Under the pieces are notes generated by a model, which saw only the letters and a list, made by a program, of their open reading frames with translations, made no database searches and was not told the DNA's origin. Shown one piece after another: positions 1 to 10,194 of a DNA stretch of 64,000 nucleotides. Position 1 is the first letter of the stretch. Each line of letters opens with the position of its first letter. This stretch comes from Cloeon dipterum. Lineage: Eukaryota > Arthropoda > Insecta > Ephemeroptera > Baetidae. The position numbers and the translations under genes are program-made. The stretch spans positions 14,322,001 to 14,386,000 of the forward strand of contig NC_088788.1 in assembly GCF_949628265.1 (NCBI RefSeq), read 5' to 3'.

Positions 1-584
1 CTGCGTCAAGTGCCGACTTGCCTTCTGCCAAAATTGAGACACCCTGAACACAAAATCTTAATGAATGGTGTAACGAAACTGATAAACACCTGTACCTTTC
101 TGCAAGCAGCTTTACACAGCTTAGCGTATTCATTCTTTTTGCTCGCACTGTGTTTCCCGGCACCTGGCAAAAGTTCAATAACTAAAATGTATTTTCCGTA
201 TTTTCATGGCTCGTCAAAAACAAAAATTGGCTTCTTTGAGATATTAGCTCTACAAATTTTACAAAATAATAGTCAACCTTAGCAACCTGGACATGAAAAT
301 GCCAAAAATTTAGTCTGTCATTCCAGTGCAGCATCAATACACAATTAATTGCTAGATAAGTAAATCTCCACTAATTTCATTAGACAATATTTAGTTAATG
401 CAGTAATTATATATTTTTAACAATAGGGAGATGAAATTATAATAATGATATAGGAAACTTTGAACTGATAGCATTTGCAGTCATTAAAAGAGATTTGAAT
501 ATTTATTTTTACACAGTTTAAGAGTATCAACTAGTTTAAAAAACATTTTCAACAAGGTTTGGGGCACAAAAAGTGTCTCGAGAT
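1..584. other. AT-rich flank holding the RNMT 3' end
   Basis: No convincing gene is seen. The short open frame at 10-282 has no recognisable domain and no splice context. The right part is the 3' untranslated region of the minus-strand methyltransferase gene that follows. Confidence 0.5.
502..507 (-). terminator. Candidate poly(A) signal of RNMT
   Basis: The plus strand reads TTTATT, which is AATAAA on the minus strand, about 80 bases downstream of the RNMT stop codon. The position and motif fit a cleavage/polyadenylation signal. The motif is common in AT-rich DNA, so the call is tentative. Confidence 0.5.
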
Positions 585-2336
585 TCATTTCCTCTTCATT
601 TTCTTTTTGGCTTCTGGATAGTCATCCAAGTTCAGCTGCTTATGATATTTTTGAAAGACAAACACAAGGTAGAGCGAAGTTGCTTCCCACTCAGACTTGG
701 ACAGAGTTCCTAAGCTCTGTGCCCTGGGATTCCTCCTCAGGTGCTCGCGGGCGTGGTCATAATCTTCTTCTTTGCCCAGCAACGTTTGCTCACTACCCGG
801 TGGGTAGGTTTCGAGAGCGTTGATTTTTTGCAAAAGAAAACGTCCATCGCCATGCACTCGGTCGTAAAATTCAGGGAATGTCGTCTTCTCAATCAACCTT
901 AGGCCGTGCTTCTCAGCCAACTTTACTAGAGTTGGAAAGTGGACTAAGAACTCAGGACAGGAGACCACATCTTGCAAGTGGAAGTTGTACATTGCGCCGA
1001 AGAGGGGGTAACCCTTGCTCTCTTCTTGCATTGTGATTTGATACACCTGAAAGTGGAAGAAGTTTAATTAATTCAAAAGATCCAAAATGTTTTTAAATAT
1101 AAATTTTAGAATTTCACTTGGAAATTGCTAGGAAAAAACATTTTAAATCTATTTTATAACATAATTTTAGTATGAGAACTATTTATTTGACGTTCTAAAT
1201 AAATTGATGTGGAATTTTTACTCAGCAGAAAAATATAATAAATCGAATTATTTACTCTAAACCAAACTCAAGCAAAAAAGGCAAAAAATCGTAATTTAAA
1301 ATAAAAAATATACAAAAATACAAAAAACTGCTCACTCCAAAATGTGCGACATTTTTATAATTGACAAAGGAAATGATGATGACACTCACTTCGTTACCAA
1401 ACTTGTCTTCGCCTGCAGCCTTGTGCCTTTTGACTATTTCATACGCGTTTGGTATTGTGCCTATAAAGTATCCGCCAATTTCCAGCTTCTCTGCCGCATT
1501 CTGCATCATGCAGTTGGCCTGTTGCAGACTCTCAAAGCAGTAGTGGAACGCGAACTGGCAGCTGACAAGATTGAAAACGGCCTGCCTATCCTTGTACTTC
1601 TCCCTGAGCAGTTCCTTGGTGCAGTCGGCAGTGATGAACTCGGCGGTGAAGAGCGGGCCTCTTTGCTTTTTCTTCATGTCGGCGAACCTGTGGGAGTACG
1701 AGTTTTTAATTCATTCTTTGGATTACCTCTGGAGGCTCACCTCGTCTCGCAGTGCTCCATCGAGACGGCCGCGACGTCTGCGCAGGTGACGTGACTGACG
1801 TTGCCCCGCATCCACTTGAGCAGGTCGCCGCCCTTGCCGCAGCCCAGGTCGAGCACCTTGATCGTGGTCGTGCCCTTGGCGCGGATCCTCTTCAGGTACT
1901 CGCCGATTTGCATGCTTTTCACCCAGTTGTTGAAGTTGCGCATGAAAAAGATGCGGGTCTCCTTCCTCGCCTCCAGTCCTGCGTTCTCGATGGCATTGTA
2001 GTGCGAGGCGACCACCTCCACGGCCGCCCCCGGCGTCGGCAGGCTCGCGCCGCCGCCGACGGCCGCCTCCGGCACCTCGATGGGCAGCTTCTCTGCCTCT
2101 TCCGGCGACTGCTTCCTCACCGGCTCGTCTGGAGATTTTCTTACCGGCTCGTCTGGAGATTTTTTTTGCGCCTCGTTCGAATCCGAGTCGCTCAGGTCGG
2201 GCAGAAATTGCTGCTGACTGCCCGAAGACTCTGCTTCGGCAGGTCGACCCTGGTGCGGGTCTTCGTCGAAGAGAGACGGCATCGACGCTGACATATTTTC
2301 GATTTGGTGTTTGCGCGATTGCGATTTGTTTGGCAC
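585..2336 (-). CDS. RNMT: mRNA cap guanine-N7 methyltransferase (three exons, 451 aa)
   Basis: This nuclear enzyme methylates the 5' guanosine cap of nascent mRNA using S-adenosylmethionine. Exons run 2336-1741, 1687-1390 and 1046-585. The introns of 53 and 343 bp both have GT-AG ends, and the joined frame stays open. Residues 1-105 are a low-complexity acidic and proline-rich tail, as is usual before the catalytic domain. The fold starts at VASHYN, followed by the SAM-binding loop DLGCGKGG at 163-170. Exon 2 carries the AEFITAD strand and the QFAFHYCFES core motif (about 243-252). Exon 3 has YPLFG, CPEFLVHFP and the near-C-terminal GTLSKSEWEAT block, all characteristic of animal RNMT. Length is close to the human enzyme (about 476 aa). 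The first Met at 2336 is chosen; in-frame Mets a little downstream remain possible. The N-terminal tail contains an 8-residue tandem repeat encoded by a 24-bp duplication. Confidence 0.94.
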
Positions 2337-4197
2337 GAGTCGTGAATACTAACCTATGTGGACACTGATGAATCCGGCCATGTGTTCAGTTTTCGGACGG
2401 CGCTAAAGGTTTTGGAATGGAACGGGCAGCGTGTGCAGTGATCGAGTTTTTGTTTACGAATCACTCGGCTTAGCTGCACTTCTTGTACTGCACTGCACGG
2501 ATTTACTCTGATTTATGTGTATGTGCTCCAACTCATTGAAAATAAACACCAGCATTTCTTTCGTTCGCGCTCTCGACACCCACAGCGCCATCTCTACGCA
2601 GATGCATGAACAAGTCTCGCAAGAAAAATCCCTATTTTCCTCTAAATGACGATCTAATATACATACATATAAAATTTGGGAAAATTATATCACCTAAAAG
2701 ATAATAAAAAGTGAAGTACTAATATCGCAAAGATAACTTTCACTGTTAGGTCCCTATCATCCTGATCTTTTATGGGAATAAACGAAAAAGTAAGCGAGGT
2801 ATGCAATCCGCTTGACATTTCTATCCTGCTGGTTGCATAAGCACCATAGTCAGGTGGAAAATAATTTTGAATTTTCCTTTCGTTATAAGGTATAACAAAA
2901 ATGATTGCGTCTGATAATTTGTTGCTAATTTTCTGTTTTAAAGCGGAGGGGGAAAATCGCTGTTCAAAATTAAATTTATTAAATATTTTCAAGAAGTTGT
3001 TTATTCATGTAACATTATAATATTTGGTGCAATGTCAACGTTGAGAACTAATATGAATTTAAATTATAAGTTTTTTGATTGGAAAAACTAATCCAAATCT
3101 TTAACGCAGTGCCGATAAATTCACTCAAAGCTGTTTTGGATCATCAATCCCTCATCATCAACAGCTAATAATAATTATTGTTCTCTTCAAAAACATGGGG
3201 ACCTGCGTGCCTCTTTTTTCAAGCTCCGATCCAACCTCCAACAAAACAAAATCAAATCGAGTTTTGAACTGGCAGCTTGATGCTGCTGGGATGCAAAACG
3301 TTTCTATTTCCCCTTTATAATTAGCGTTTTTGGAAAACTATTGCTATTCTAGATCATTTTGAAAAATTATTTTCAGGCGTTTTCGGCTGCACAGGACAAC
3401 TATATATATAAACTACAATTGTGTGCGGTTTAAAATATCGGAAAATTAATTATCAATGTTTGTGAGAAGAAAACTGAATGCTGCGGCCGCATTTGAGACC
3501 AGAGCTCAAGCAAGTCTCAAAATGTTTTGATTTTTAGTTATTACAGTAATTCGAACTGCTATCCAAATGCATTATATGGTCTGCGAAGTTTTGAGGAAGC
3601 GATAGATTTTTTCCCTGCACATTTGCAACTTTTTCGATTTTTCGACCGGATTCTAGCGCGGCGCTGCGTGGATGGCTGATATCTCCACAGTAAAATTCAA
3701 TCTCATTGAAGGAGGAATGTCCTGCCGCGAAAGAGATTGGAATAAGATATTGGTTATAACTGTTTAAAGACTAGAGAAATTTTTCAGAGCAAAATAAATT
3801 TATGGTGAAGCTAAAAATAATACTAATTCTTAAAAGCACTCAAAAAAATAGATCGTTTTAGTAGCAGATTTTTTAGGAAACTTTATTTTCCTGTCTGTAT
3901 TATAGAATGCAAAAGTTAATATTTTTACATTAATGGAAGGTAAACCTGCAAAAATTCTGATTTAATCCGAAGAGCTATACACTCGTTTTTCGAGTTGCTT
4001 TCTGATGCTTTATGTAACCGAAAGAGGGCACATCCAGCATTCAATTTAGAAAATCTGCTGGTGATGAGCATTGACCTCAGGTTCCGGCTCGGTACCGCCT
4101 TGGCTCGCCTACTCTCTTTTATTTGAACACGCACACCTGTTTTAAAAATAAACACATGGAAGAAATCTATTGATCAGTATTTATCAGACGATAAAAA
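2337..4197. other. Intergenic region between divergent RNMT and the caspase-NACHT gene
   Basis: AT-rich sequence of about 1.9 kb between two divergent start codons, so it should hold both promoters. No TATA-initiator pair stands out. Open frames at 2690-2992 and 3925-4155 on the minus strand have no recognisable features. A five-codon upstream ORF (4156-4173) precedes the proposed start of the plus-strand gene. Confidence 0.5.
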
Positions 4198-7100
4198 ATG
4201 GCAAGTTCACTTCAACATCTTGGTGAGAAAAAATCTGTTTTATGTATAATTGTTTATTCTCACACATTTTAAAGCAGTCAGATCATATAAATATATGTGG
4301 AATATAGAATTTGTCCAACAAGAGAAAAAGAGGTGAGAATAAGAGGGCATTATTTCAGTTATCCCAACTTGATAAAATTCTACCTCGAAGGGCAAAGCCG
4401 AAATGGGCCAAGTTCCAGACAAATCACATAACAATATAATACTTTAAAATCTTGATTTCACACACGTGCTGCACACGAAGGAAACTGCACCGCAGAGCAG
4501 TCTTTCAAAGAGGGAGGCATAAAATATACTATATCATTCCACTCAGTCACTATCCTATAGTCACATTTATTAACATTATTATATGTTTTTGGGGTTAAGT
4601 TATTGCATCTCGCTGATTGTAGGGAAAACTGAAGGATCGCCAAATGAACCGTCATTGCTTGGTTATTTTGAAGAAATACAAGAGGCAGCTGAAAAGTATT
4701 TTTGCCAATATAAAATATTACTGTTTTTAAATAATTTCCTTATTATACATTTTAGTGTGTGCGTTTTGGTTATCGACTACAAGTTTGAGAAAGACATCAA
4801 CCACATCCGTTATGGTTGTGAAAAAGACAGAGAAAACTTGAGAGAGACCTTTTATGTCAGAAGAAATTGCAGATTTTGCCAGCTGCTCTCTCCGCGAAAG
4901 GAAGATTTGCTGCGAATTATTTCGAATGAAGACAACCTCTTACAACTTTTTGACTCGCAAAGTAAATTCAACGATCAACAAATCAAACTAAAATTAAATA
5001 TAGCCTGTATATTCTTTGATTTACAGCTCCACCGTCAGTTTTTATTCTTTTTATACTATCACACGGAAAAAGAAACGGAATTATTGCCACAGACCATAAA
5101 AATGAGTCAGGCAAATACGTTTCCTTTTCCACAACCGAGATATTGGACAGCCTCAAAGAACTGAATAGCTTCAAGGACAGTCTGAAACTAATTTTCTTCG
5201 CAGTGAGCCAATATTGAGTTAAATTAATTTATGATTATTGACGAGAAAAATGCGTAGCCCTGCCGTGGTGATGAAGGCAACCCGTTGCTCCTCTCCTCAA
5301 AATTTAGCTCAAAAAGCTCTTGCAGCGTCAACACACTTCCCAATGAGCCGAATTTTGTGATTTGCTACTCGACGGTAGAGAGTATATTTTTCCTTAAGCG
5401 CCTGAAACACCACTTTATATTTATTTTGTTTATTTTAGCTACCTTAGCGGAGAGAAATGCTAAATTCGGGACAGTGTTTGTCCAGAAAATTTGCGAAGTA
5501 CTCAATACCACCGAGAAAGATGTTCCTTTGACTGTTTACCTGACTCTAGTGCAGAATAAAATCCACTCATCAGCTAATCAGAAAGGCCAAACACCGGAAA
5601 TAAAATATTTCCCTCACAAAGGCTTCATGATTATGAGGTATTATATTGTTCATGTTAATTTTCATTGAATATCAACGCACTGTTTTTAGAGTGAAAACTC
5701 CAACTCCTACAATCAATGAGTACGATGGTGTTTGGGATCCCAGGCCAACGCATCAGGCCACCAGATCGAGTTTTTTCCCATGGCTCTCCTCTAGCGGCGA
5801 AAGAAACGTGCGAGGAAAAAAAGCTATTTTGATTTGTGATTACTTCGATAAGAACGTACAAACGCTGGAACAGATTTTGAGGGAGAAAGTCAATTTTGAA
5901 ACTAGCGTCGCAAACAACTCGAATGTGGATTTGCAGAATTTGTACGAAAAAGGTTTGTTTTTTCAGCACTATACGTGTGTCACACATTTAACGGATTTTT
6001 AGTTCAAGGAGAGCAAAGTGATGTTGGCTGCGTTGCGGTTTTCTACTTTGCTAGAATTTGTGTTGGTGTTGACGGTGAAATTTGCGTCTCGGTTGAAGGA
6101 GGTACCGTGCCAATTTGTGATATTATCTACCGATTTGTTGGACCGTCGAATGAAAAGTGGATTGGGAGGCCGAAATTGTTTTTCTTTCAAAATCAAGCAA
6201 CATCCAGCGATGCCTACCACGAAAAAGTAGTGCATTTAAAATAAAATTTAATTTTTCAACTTAAAGTGAATCATTTCAGGCTGTGGGTTCATTATATAAT
6301 ATCATCAGCACAAATCACAGCGGACTGTTTGTGCAAATTCAACCAAACGGCGGTACATTGATTTTCAAATTAAGTATTACTTCTAATAGTTTATATTTTT
6401 GCTTTAGATGATGCAAGTCACCAATTGGTCCGGATGTTTGACAACCCTGAAATACGAAATGGAAAGAAGAGTTTGCAAGAGGTGGCTGCTGAAACGATGA
6501 ATAGCTCAAGAAAAATGGTGAATAATGTTTTATTACAGCCCCAAATTATGTCCACCTTGCAGCACTTGCTCGACTTCCCAATTTGGCCTGTCAGATTTAT
6601 AAAGCCAAGATTCGCGTCTGACTACTACGATTTGAATTTCGATGAATTGCTCCTTGAATGCGAGAGAGACTATTTTCAGTCACACGATCAGAATGAATAT
6701 GAATACCGCGTCAGGCTTTTGGTCTCTGGGGCGGGATTTGGAAAGACGGTTATCATGCGGGAGATGTCGGAGCATTTCAAACGAATACAATGCGAAAAAA
6801 ATGTCATAAGGTGGCTGCTTTTGAGCGAGTACGATTTTATCGACGACTGTCCTTCGTTAGGCGTACGCGAATTTCTCACCAGAGCGAGTCGCGATTTTCT
6901 CAGACTCGATGTGCAGAGAGTGATGGAATTAAAAAACGTCATAATATTCTTGGACGGATTTGATGAGTTGTGCGAAAGACTAAGACCGAAAATTTTGAAA
7001 TTAATAAGGGCGATTTCTGAGCTGCGCCTGCCTTTGTGGGTTGCCAGCAGGCCGCAAGAAAAAGATCTCCAATTGTTGCTCGAGGATGTATCCCCTGAAA

Positions 7101-9643
7101 TATATAACATCCATCCATTTGATGATTCGGAGCAAACCGAGCTGCTGAAAATCATCACGAACAAAAGTGAGGAAGAGTGCCAACGTATTCAGAGTCGATT
7201 CACTGTCATGGAAAATAACAACATTTTAGGAAACCCTCTTCATCTGACCATGATTGCTGAAACTCCCGATATTGCGGAAAACGCCTATAGCTTGTACCAC
7301 TTTTATGAAAAGGTGCTTGAGCATCGTGTGCGGGAAGCGTTAAAAAATAGAGAGTGCTACGACGAAAGCAACAGGAGGTTTAACTCGATCCTGAAAGACA
7401 GGATGAGCCTCTTGCAAGACACTGCTGCATATTACCTTTTCAGAACCAGTTCTGACGTCAAGTTACAGCTGAGCAAATCGGAAATCGAAAAGGTGAATAA
7501 CACAGGCATAGCCTCGATAGACCCCTCTTATCAGGGAAACCAGACGGACATAACCTTCCTGCACCGGACGTTTGCCGAGTTTTTGACGGCCAGGAAATTT
7601 CTTGGTGAAATCGCTCAATCTGGATCCTCTCTTTACGAGATTTTTTTCGAGCCAAGCTACCAGTGGTGTAGGTTCTACGTCGACGTTTATCTGTCGGACA
7701 TTAAAAATCGGAGTCGGGATTTGTGCACCAAGCTTAGTGACTATCTTTTGGAGACGGAATGGAGGTTGGATAGAGTGTTTTGGGAAAGGTTGACGAACGT
7801 TTTTGAAATTTTGGAACATGAGAAATTGTTAGAAACCGCGACAGATTTGTCTACCATGTCGCTGGCGAGCAGTGCATGGCCAGAAGTGGCAATGAAGTTG
7901 ATCGACATGGGCGTTTTGCAAAGGACTATCGAGGAATCGGAGAAAAGGGAACAGAAAACGGCTGTGATGAAACTGCTCATAAGTGCGGCCGTGGAAAGGG
8001 GGCACGATGATTTGTTCAAGAGGTACCTTGACGAGTGGCCAAACGTTGATGAATATCTCAATACGAAGGAAGAGACGTACACACCGGAGGGCTACTCAGA
8101 AATCATGGATTCGCCGCTCTTGGTCGCGGCCTGTAAACGGCAGGTTAACATTATGCAAATTTTGATTAATAGAGGGGCTGACGTGCAGCAGTGCTTCGTT
8201 GATTTAATTGGAAAAGACGACAAGCAGAGCGATAATGATCAGGTCGTCGGTGATGATTTTCTCGAACCAATAAAACTTCTAGTAAAAGCCGGCGGCGTGA
8301 ACGTGAACACAGAAATAGGGATTGAAAAGACGACGGCGCTGCACTGGGCTGTGAAAAACAACCACTTGCAAACAGCAAGGTATCTTTTAGAAAATGGTGC
8401 GGAGGTGGACGCACTTGACGCAAAAGGCAGGAGCCCTCTCCACGAATCAGCCCAGAGCTCGGAGCTAGAAATGTGCCACCTTCTTGTTGGACGGGATGCG
8501 AATTTAGACGCACTTACTTCGGCAGGCGAGAACGTTTTGCATGTAGCTGCTGGAGGAGCGCAAGAAATTAATTTGTTTTACTTCTTGGACATGAACCGAT
8601 TTGACTTATCAGTAAAAAATGCGTTGGGACAAAATGTGTTGCACCTTGCGGCGCAAAAAACGTGTCTGTTCACATTCGAGAAAATACTAAACAATAAGTC
8701 CAGGGAGTTGCTACTGGACAAGTGTGCTTCTGGTCGAAACATTTTGCACTATGCCTGCCTTGGCCGCAATCTGAACGTCATTCAACATATTTTGAGTTTA
8801 AATTGTTTTGACGTAAATGCGCGAGATAATTTCGGCAGAACACCTCTTCTCTTGGCAGTGGCATCCAGCCAGGTTGAATATTATTGCAGGCACCATGAGA
8901 CTGACGTGGGTGAATTTTCGATAGCAAAATTGGCAAATCTGCTTCTGCAGCAAGGCGCCGACATTCTCGCAGTCGACGCAGAGCTGAATAATGCGATGCA
9001 CTTATCCTGCTTTTCGGCCGACACATCAAGTGTCGAATATTTAATGAGAACCGGGCTTTTCGATTTAAACGCAAAAAATCTTGCAGGCGAAACTCCTTTG
9101 CTAGTAGCCGCTACTTCTGAGAGGAATTTAACAATATTGGAAGAGCTGGTTGAGAATGGAGCAGACATTCTCGCCGCTAACAATCAAGGGTGCAACGCGC
9201 TGCACTATGCTTGCAAATTTAGAGAGCCAGATTTCGCGAAAAAGCTTTTCGAGTTGGGCCCGTTTGACGTCAATGCACGAAACGCTGCCGGAGAAACACC
9301 GATACTCATTGCAGCCAAGCACTCGTCACTGTCGACGATTTGGTATCTGACGGACGACATGAATGCCGACATGACTGCTGTTGATTATGCAAATCGAAAC
9401 GTTCTCCACCTCGCAGCAGAGTTTAATTCAATTGAGGAAGTTCAGTATTTCATCTACTATGACGTGTCGTTGGTTTCGAGCAAAACTGCAGCCGGAGAGT
9501 ATCCGCACCAACTTGCGTTGAGGAACCCGCGAAAATTGGTGCAAAAACTATTCACCTCGAACCTTGACTCACTGAATAAGGAGGTGTTTGAGGAAAGCTG
9601 TGCTGTAGCATTTCTAGGCGAGATGTCAAAACTAAGACAATAG
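4198..9643 (+). CDS. Caspase - pseudocaspase - NACHT - ankyrin repeat protein (ten exons, 1532 aa)
   Basis: Exons are 4198-4222, 4623-4695, 4756-4961, 5027-5202, 5258-5381, 5439-5637, 5690-5952, 6003-6226, 6280-6352 and 6408-9643. All introns are GT-AG and every phase matches. Residues about 33-265 form a peptidase C14 (caspase) domain. It has R51 in IRYGCEKD, ENLRETF, catalytic His114 in LSHG, catalytic Cys162 in PCRGD, and AERN in the p10 half. Residues about 311-510 repeat the caspase fold (RPKLFFFQ), but the His and Cys positions are Arg373 and Gln420. A NACHT module follows: Walker A SGAGFGKT at 561-568, Walker B LDGFDEL at 636-642, and a FLHRTFAEFLTA end motif near 837-850. Residues about 1015-1515 hold about twelve ankyrin repeats. 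There is no CARD or death-effector prodomain, and the p20/p10 linker is short. I infer a cytosolic STAND-type sensor that controls a caspase. Exon 1 is short and least certain; Met at 4583 is an alternative start. Confidence 0.85.
4756..5637 (+). other. Caspase domain 1, catalytic dyad intact
   Basis: Coding exons 3-6 of the caspase-NACHT gene. The p20 part contains ENLRETF and the LSHG and PCRGD catalytic motifs. His114 and Cys162 are 48 residues apart, within the caspase range. The p10 part contains a YSTVE strand, the AERN segment carrying the substrate-pocket Arg, and the FVQKICEVL helix. The linker between p20 and p10 has no Asp apart from D165 just after the active site, so classical Asp-directed maturation is not obvious. 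Confidence 0.85.
5690..6600 (+). other. Caspase-like domain 2, degenerate active site
   Basis: Exons 7-9 and the start of exon 10. AILICDYFDK resembles the first caspase strand, VAVFYFAR aligns with the strand that normally ends in SHG, and GRPKLFFFQNQ aligns with GKPKLFxxQAC. The His and Cys positions are Arg373 and Gln420. The segment SLYNIISTNHSGLFVQI resembles a p10 strand and helix. Overall similarity is weak outside the RPKLF block, so a profile search is needed to confirm the borders. Confidence 0.7.
6680..7620 (+). other. NACHT NTPase module
   Basis: Walker A lies at 6725-6748 (SGAGFGKT) and Walker B at about 6950-6970 (LDGFDEL, with the paired acidic residues typical of NACHT). An ASRPQ segment (sensor-1 type) and GNPLHLTMIAE (the GxP motif) follow. 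The module ends with a FLHRTFAEFLTA motif, as seen at the end of the winged-helix region in NACHT proteins. The first glycine of the P-loop is Ser. Confidence 0.85.
8084..9600 (+). repeat. About twelve ankyrin repeats (protein repeats)
   Basis: Successive units of about 33 residues show the ankyrin pattern, for example TALHWAVKNNH then LLENGAEVDA, SPLHESAQ, NVLHVAAG, NVLHLAAQ, NILHYACL, TPLLLAVA, NAMHLSCF, TPLLVAAT, NALHYACK, TPILIAAK and NVLHLAAE. Two units carry longer inserts (near 8180-8260 and 8870-8930). The array is encoded in one uninterrupted exon. Confidence 0.9.
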
Positions 9644-10194
9644 CTCGAATTTATATCGAGGCTTTGAAGATAATTGTTCAGATTGAACGGTTTTATGCAA
9701 CCTGCTATGAAGCCCTTCTCGGCGGGACAGTATTCAACCCCATGCTATAGGCATGTGTAGTTGAGTTATGAGAAAAGTAAAATGCGAGACAAATGAATAA
9801 TATTAAAAAAACATAAATAAATTTGAAATATTCGAACTTATTTGCTTAGAAACAAAAATGTCTGGGAAGGGGTTATTTTAAATTCATCATTATATTACTT
9901 TTTTAAATCGTATGGACTATTGCTGCTCAATTAATTACTGTGATAAAGACGTCCATGACATATAGTGCGAAATTGAAAATTTATCTGTTTTTCTCTAGTA
10001 AAAGATATATTTTTTCAGATGTAAAATATTCAAACAATTTGAATATCTTATTTTGTGACTCTGTTTCAATTATGTACTTGTGGTAATATAATAAAATAGG
10101 ATGTTTATTAAAATTGTTCTTAACCAATGTGAATTGAATTTTATTTACTTATGCCGAAGATAAAGAAAACGTTGAGAACCGAGTCATCTCTGCT
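9644..10194. other. Convergent 3' ends; poly(A) signals of the caspase-NACHT gene and lectin 1
   Basis: An AT-rich spacer between two converging genes. AATAAA on the plus strand at 9816-9821 can serve the caspase-NACHT gene. TTTATT at 10140-10145, AATAAA on the minus strand, can serve lectin 1 about 50 bases beyond its stop. No coding feature is seen. Confidence 0.5.

Noticed and set aside
1752-2291. 179-codon open frame on the plus strand
   Set aside because: It lies antisense to RNMT exon 1, whose reading frame carries clear methyltransferase motifs; the plus-strand frame is a GC-composition shadow.
2949-2958. NF-kappaB/Rel-like site GGGGAAAATC upstream of the caspase-NACHT gene
   Set aside because: A single imperfect match more than 1.2 kb from the start codon is expected by chance in AT-rich DNA.
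4583-5164. A single 193-codon gene at this place
   Set aside because: The frame runs through introns; splitting at consensus sites yields the caspase motifs LSHG and PCRGD in the joined frame, which the unspliced frame lacks.
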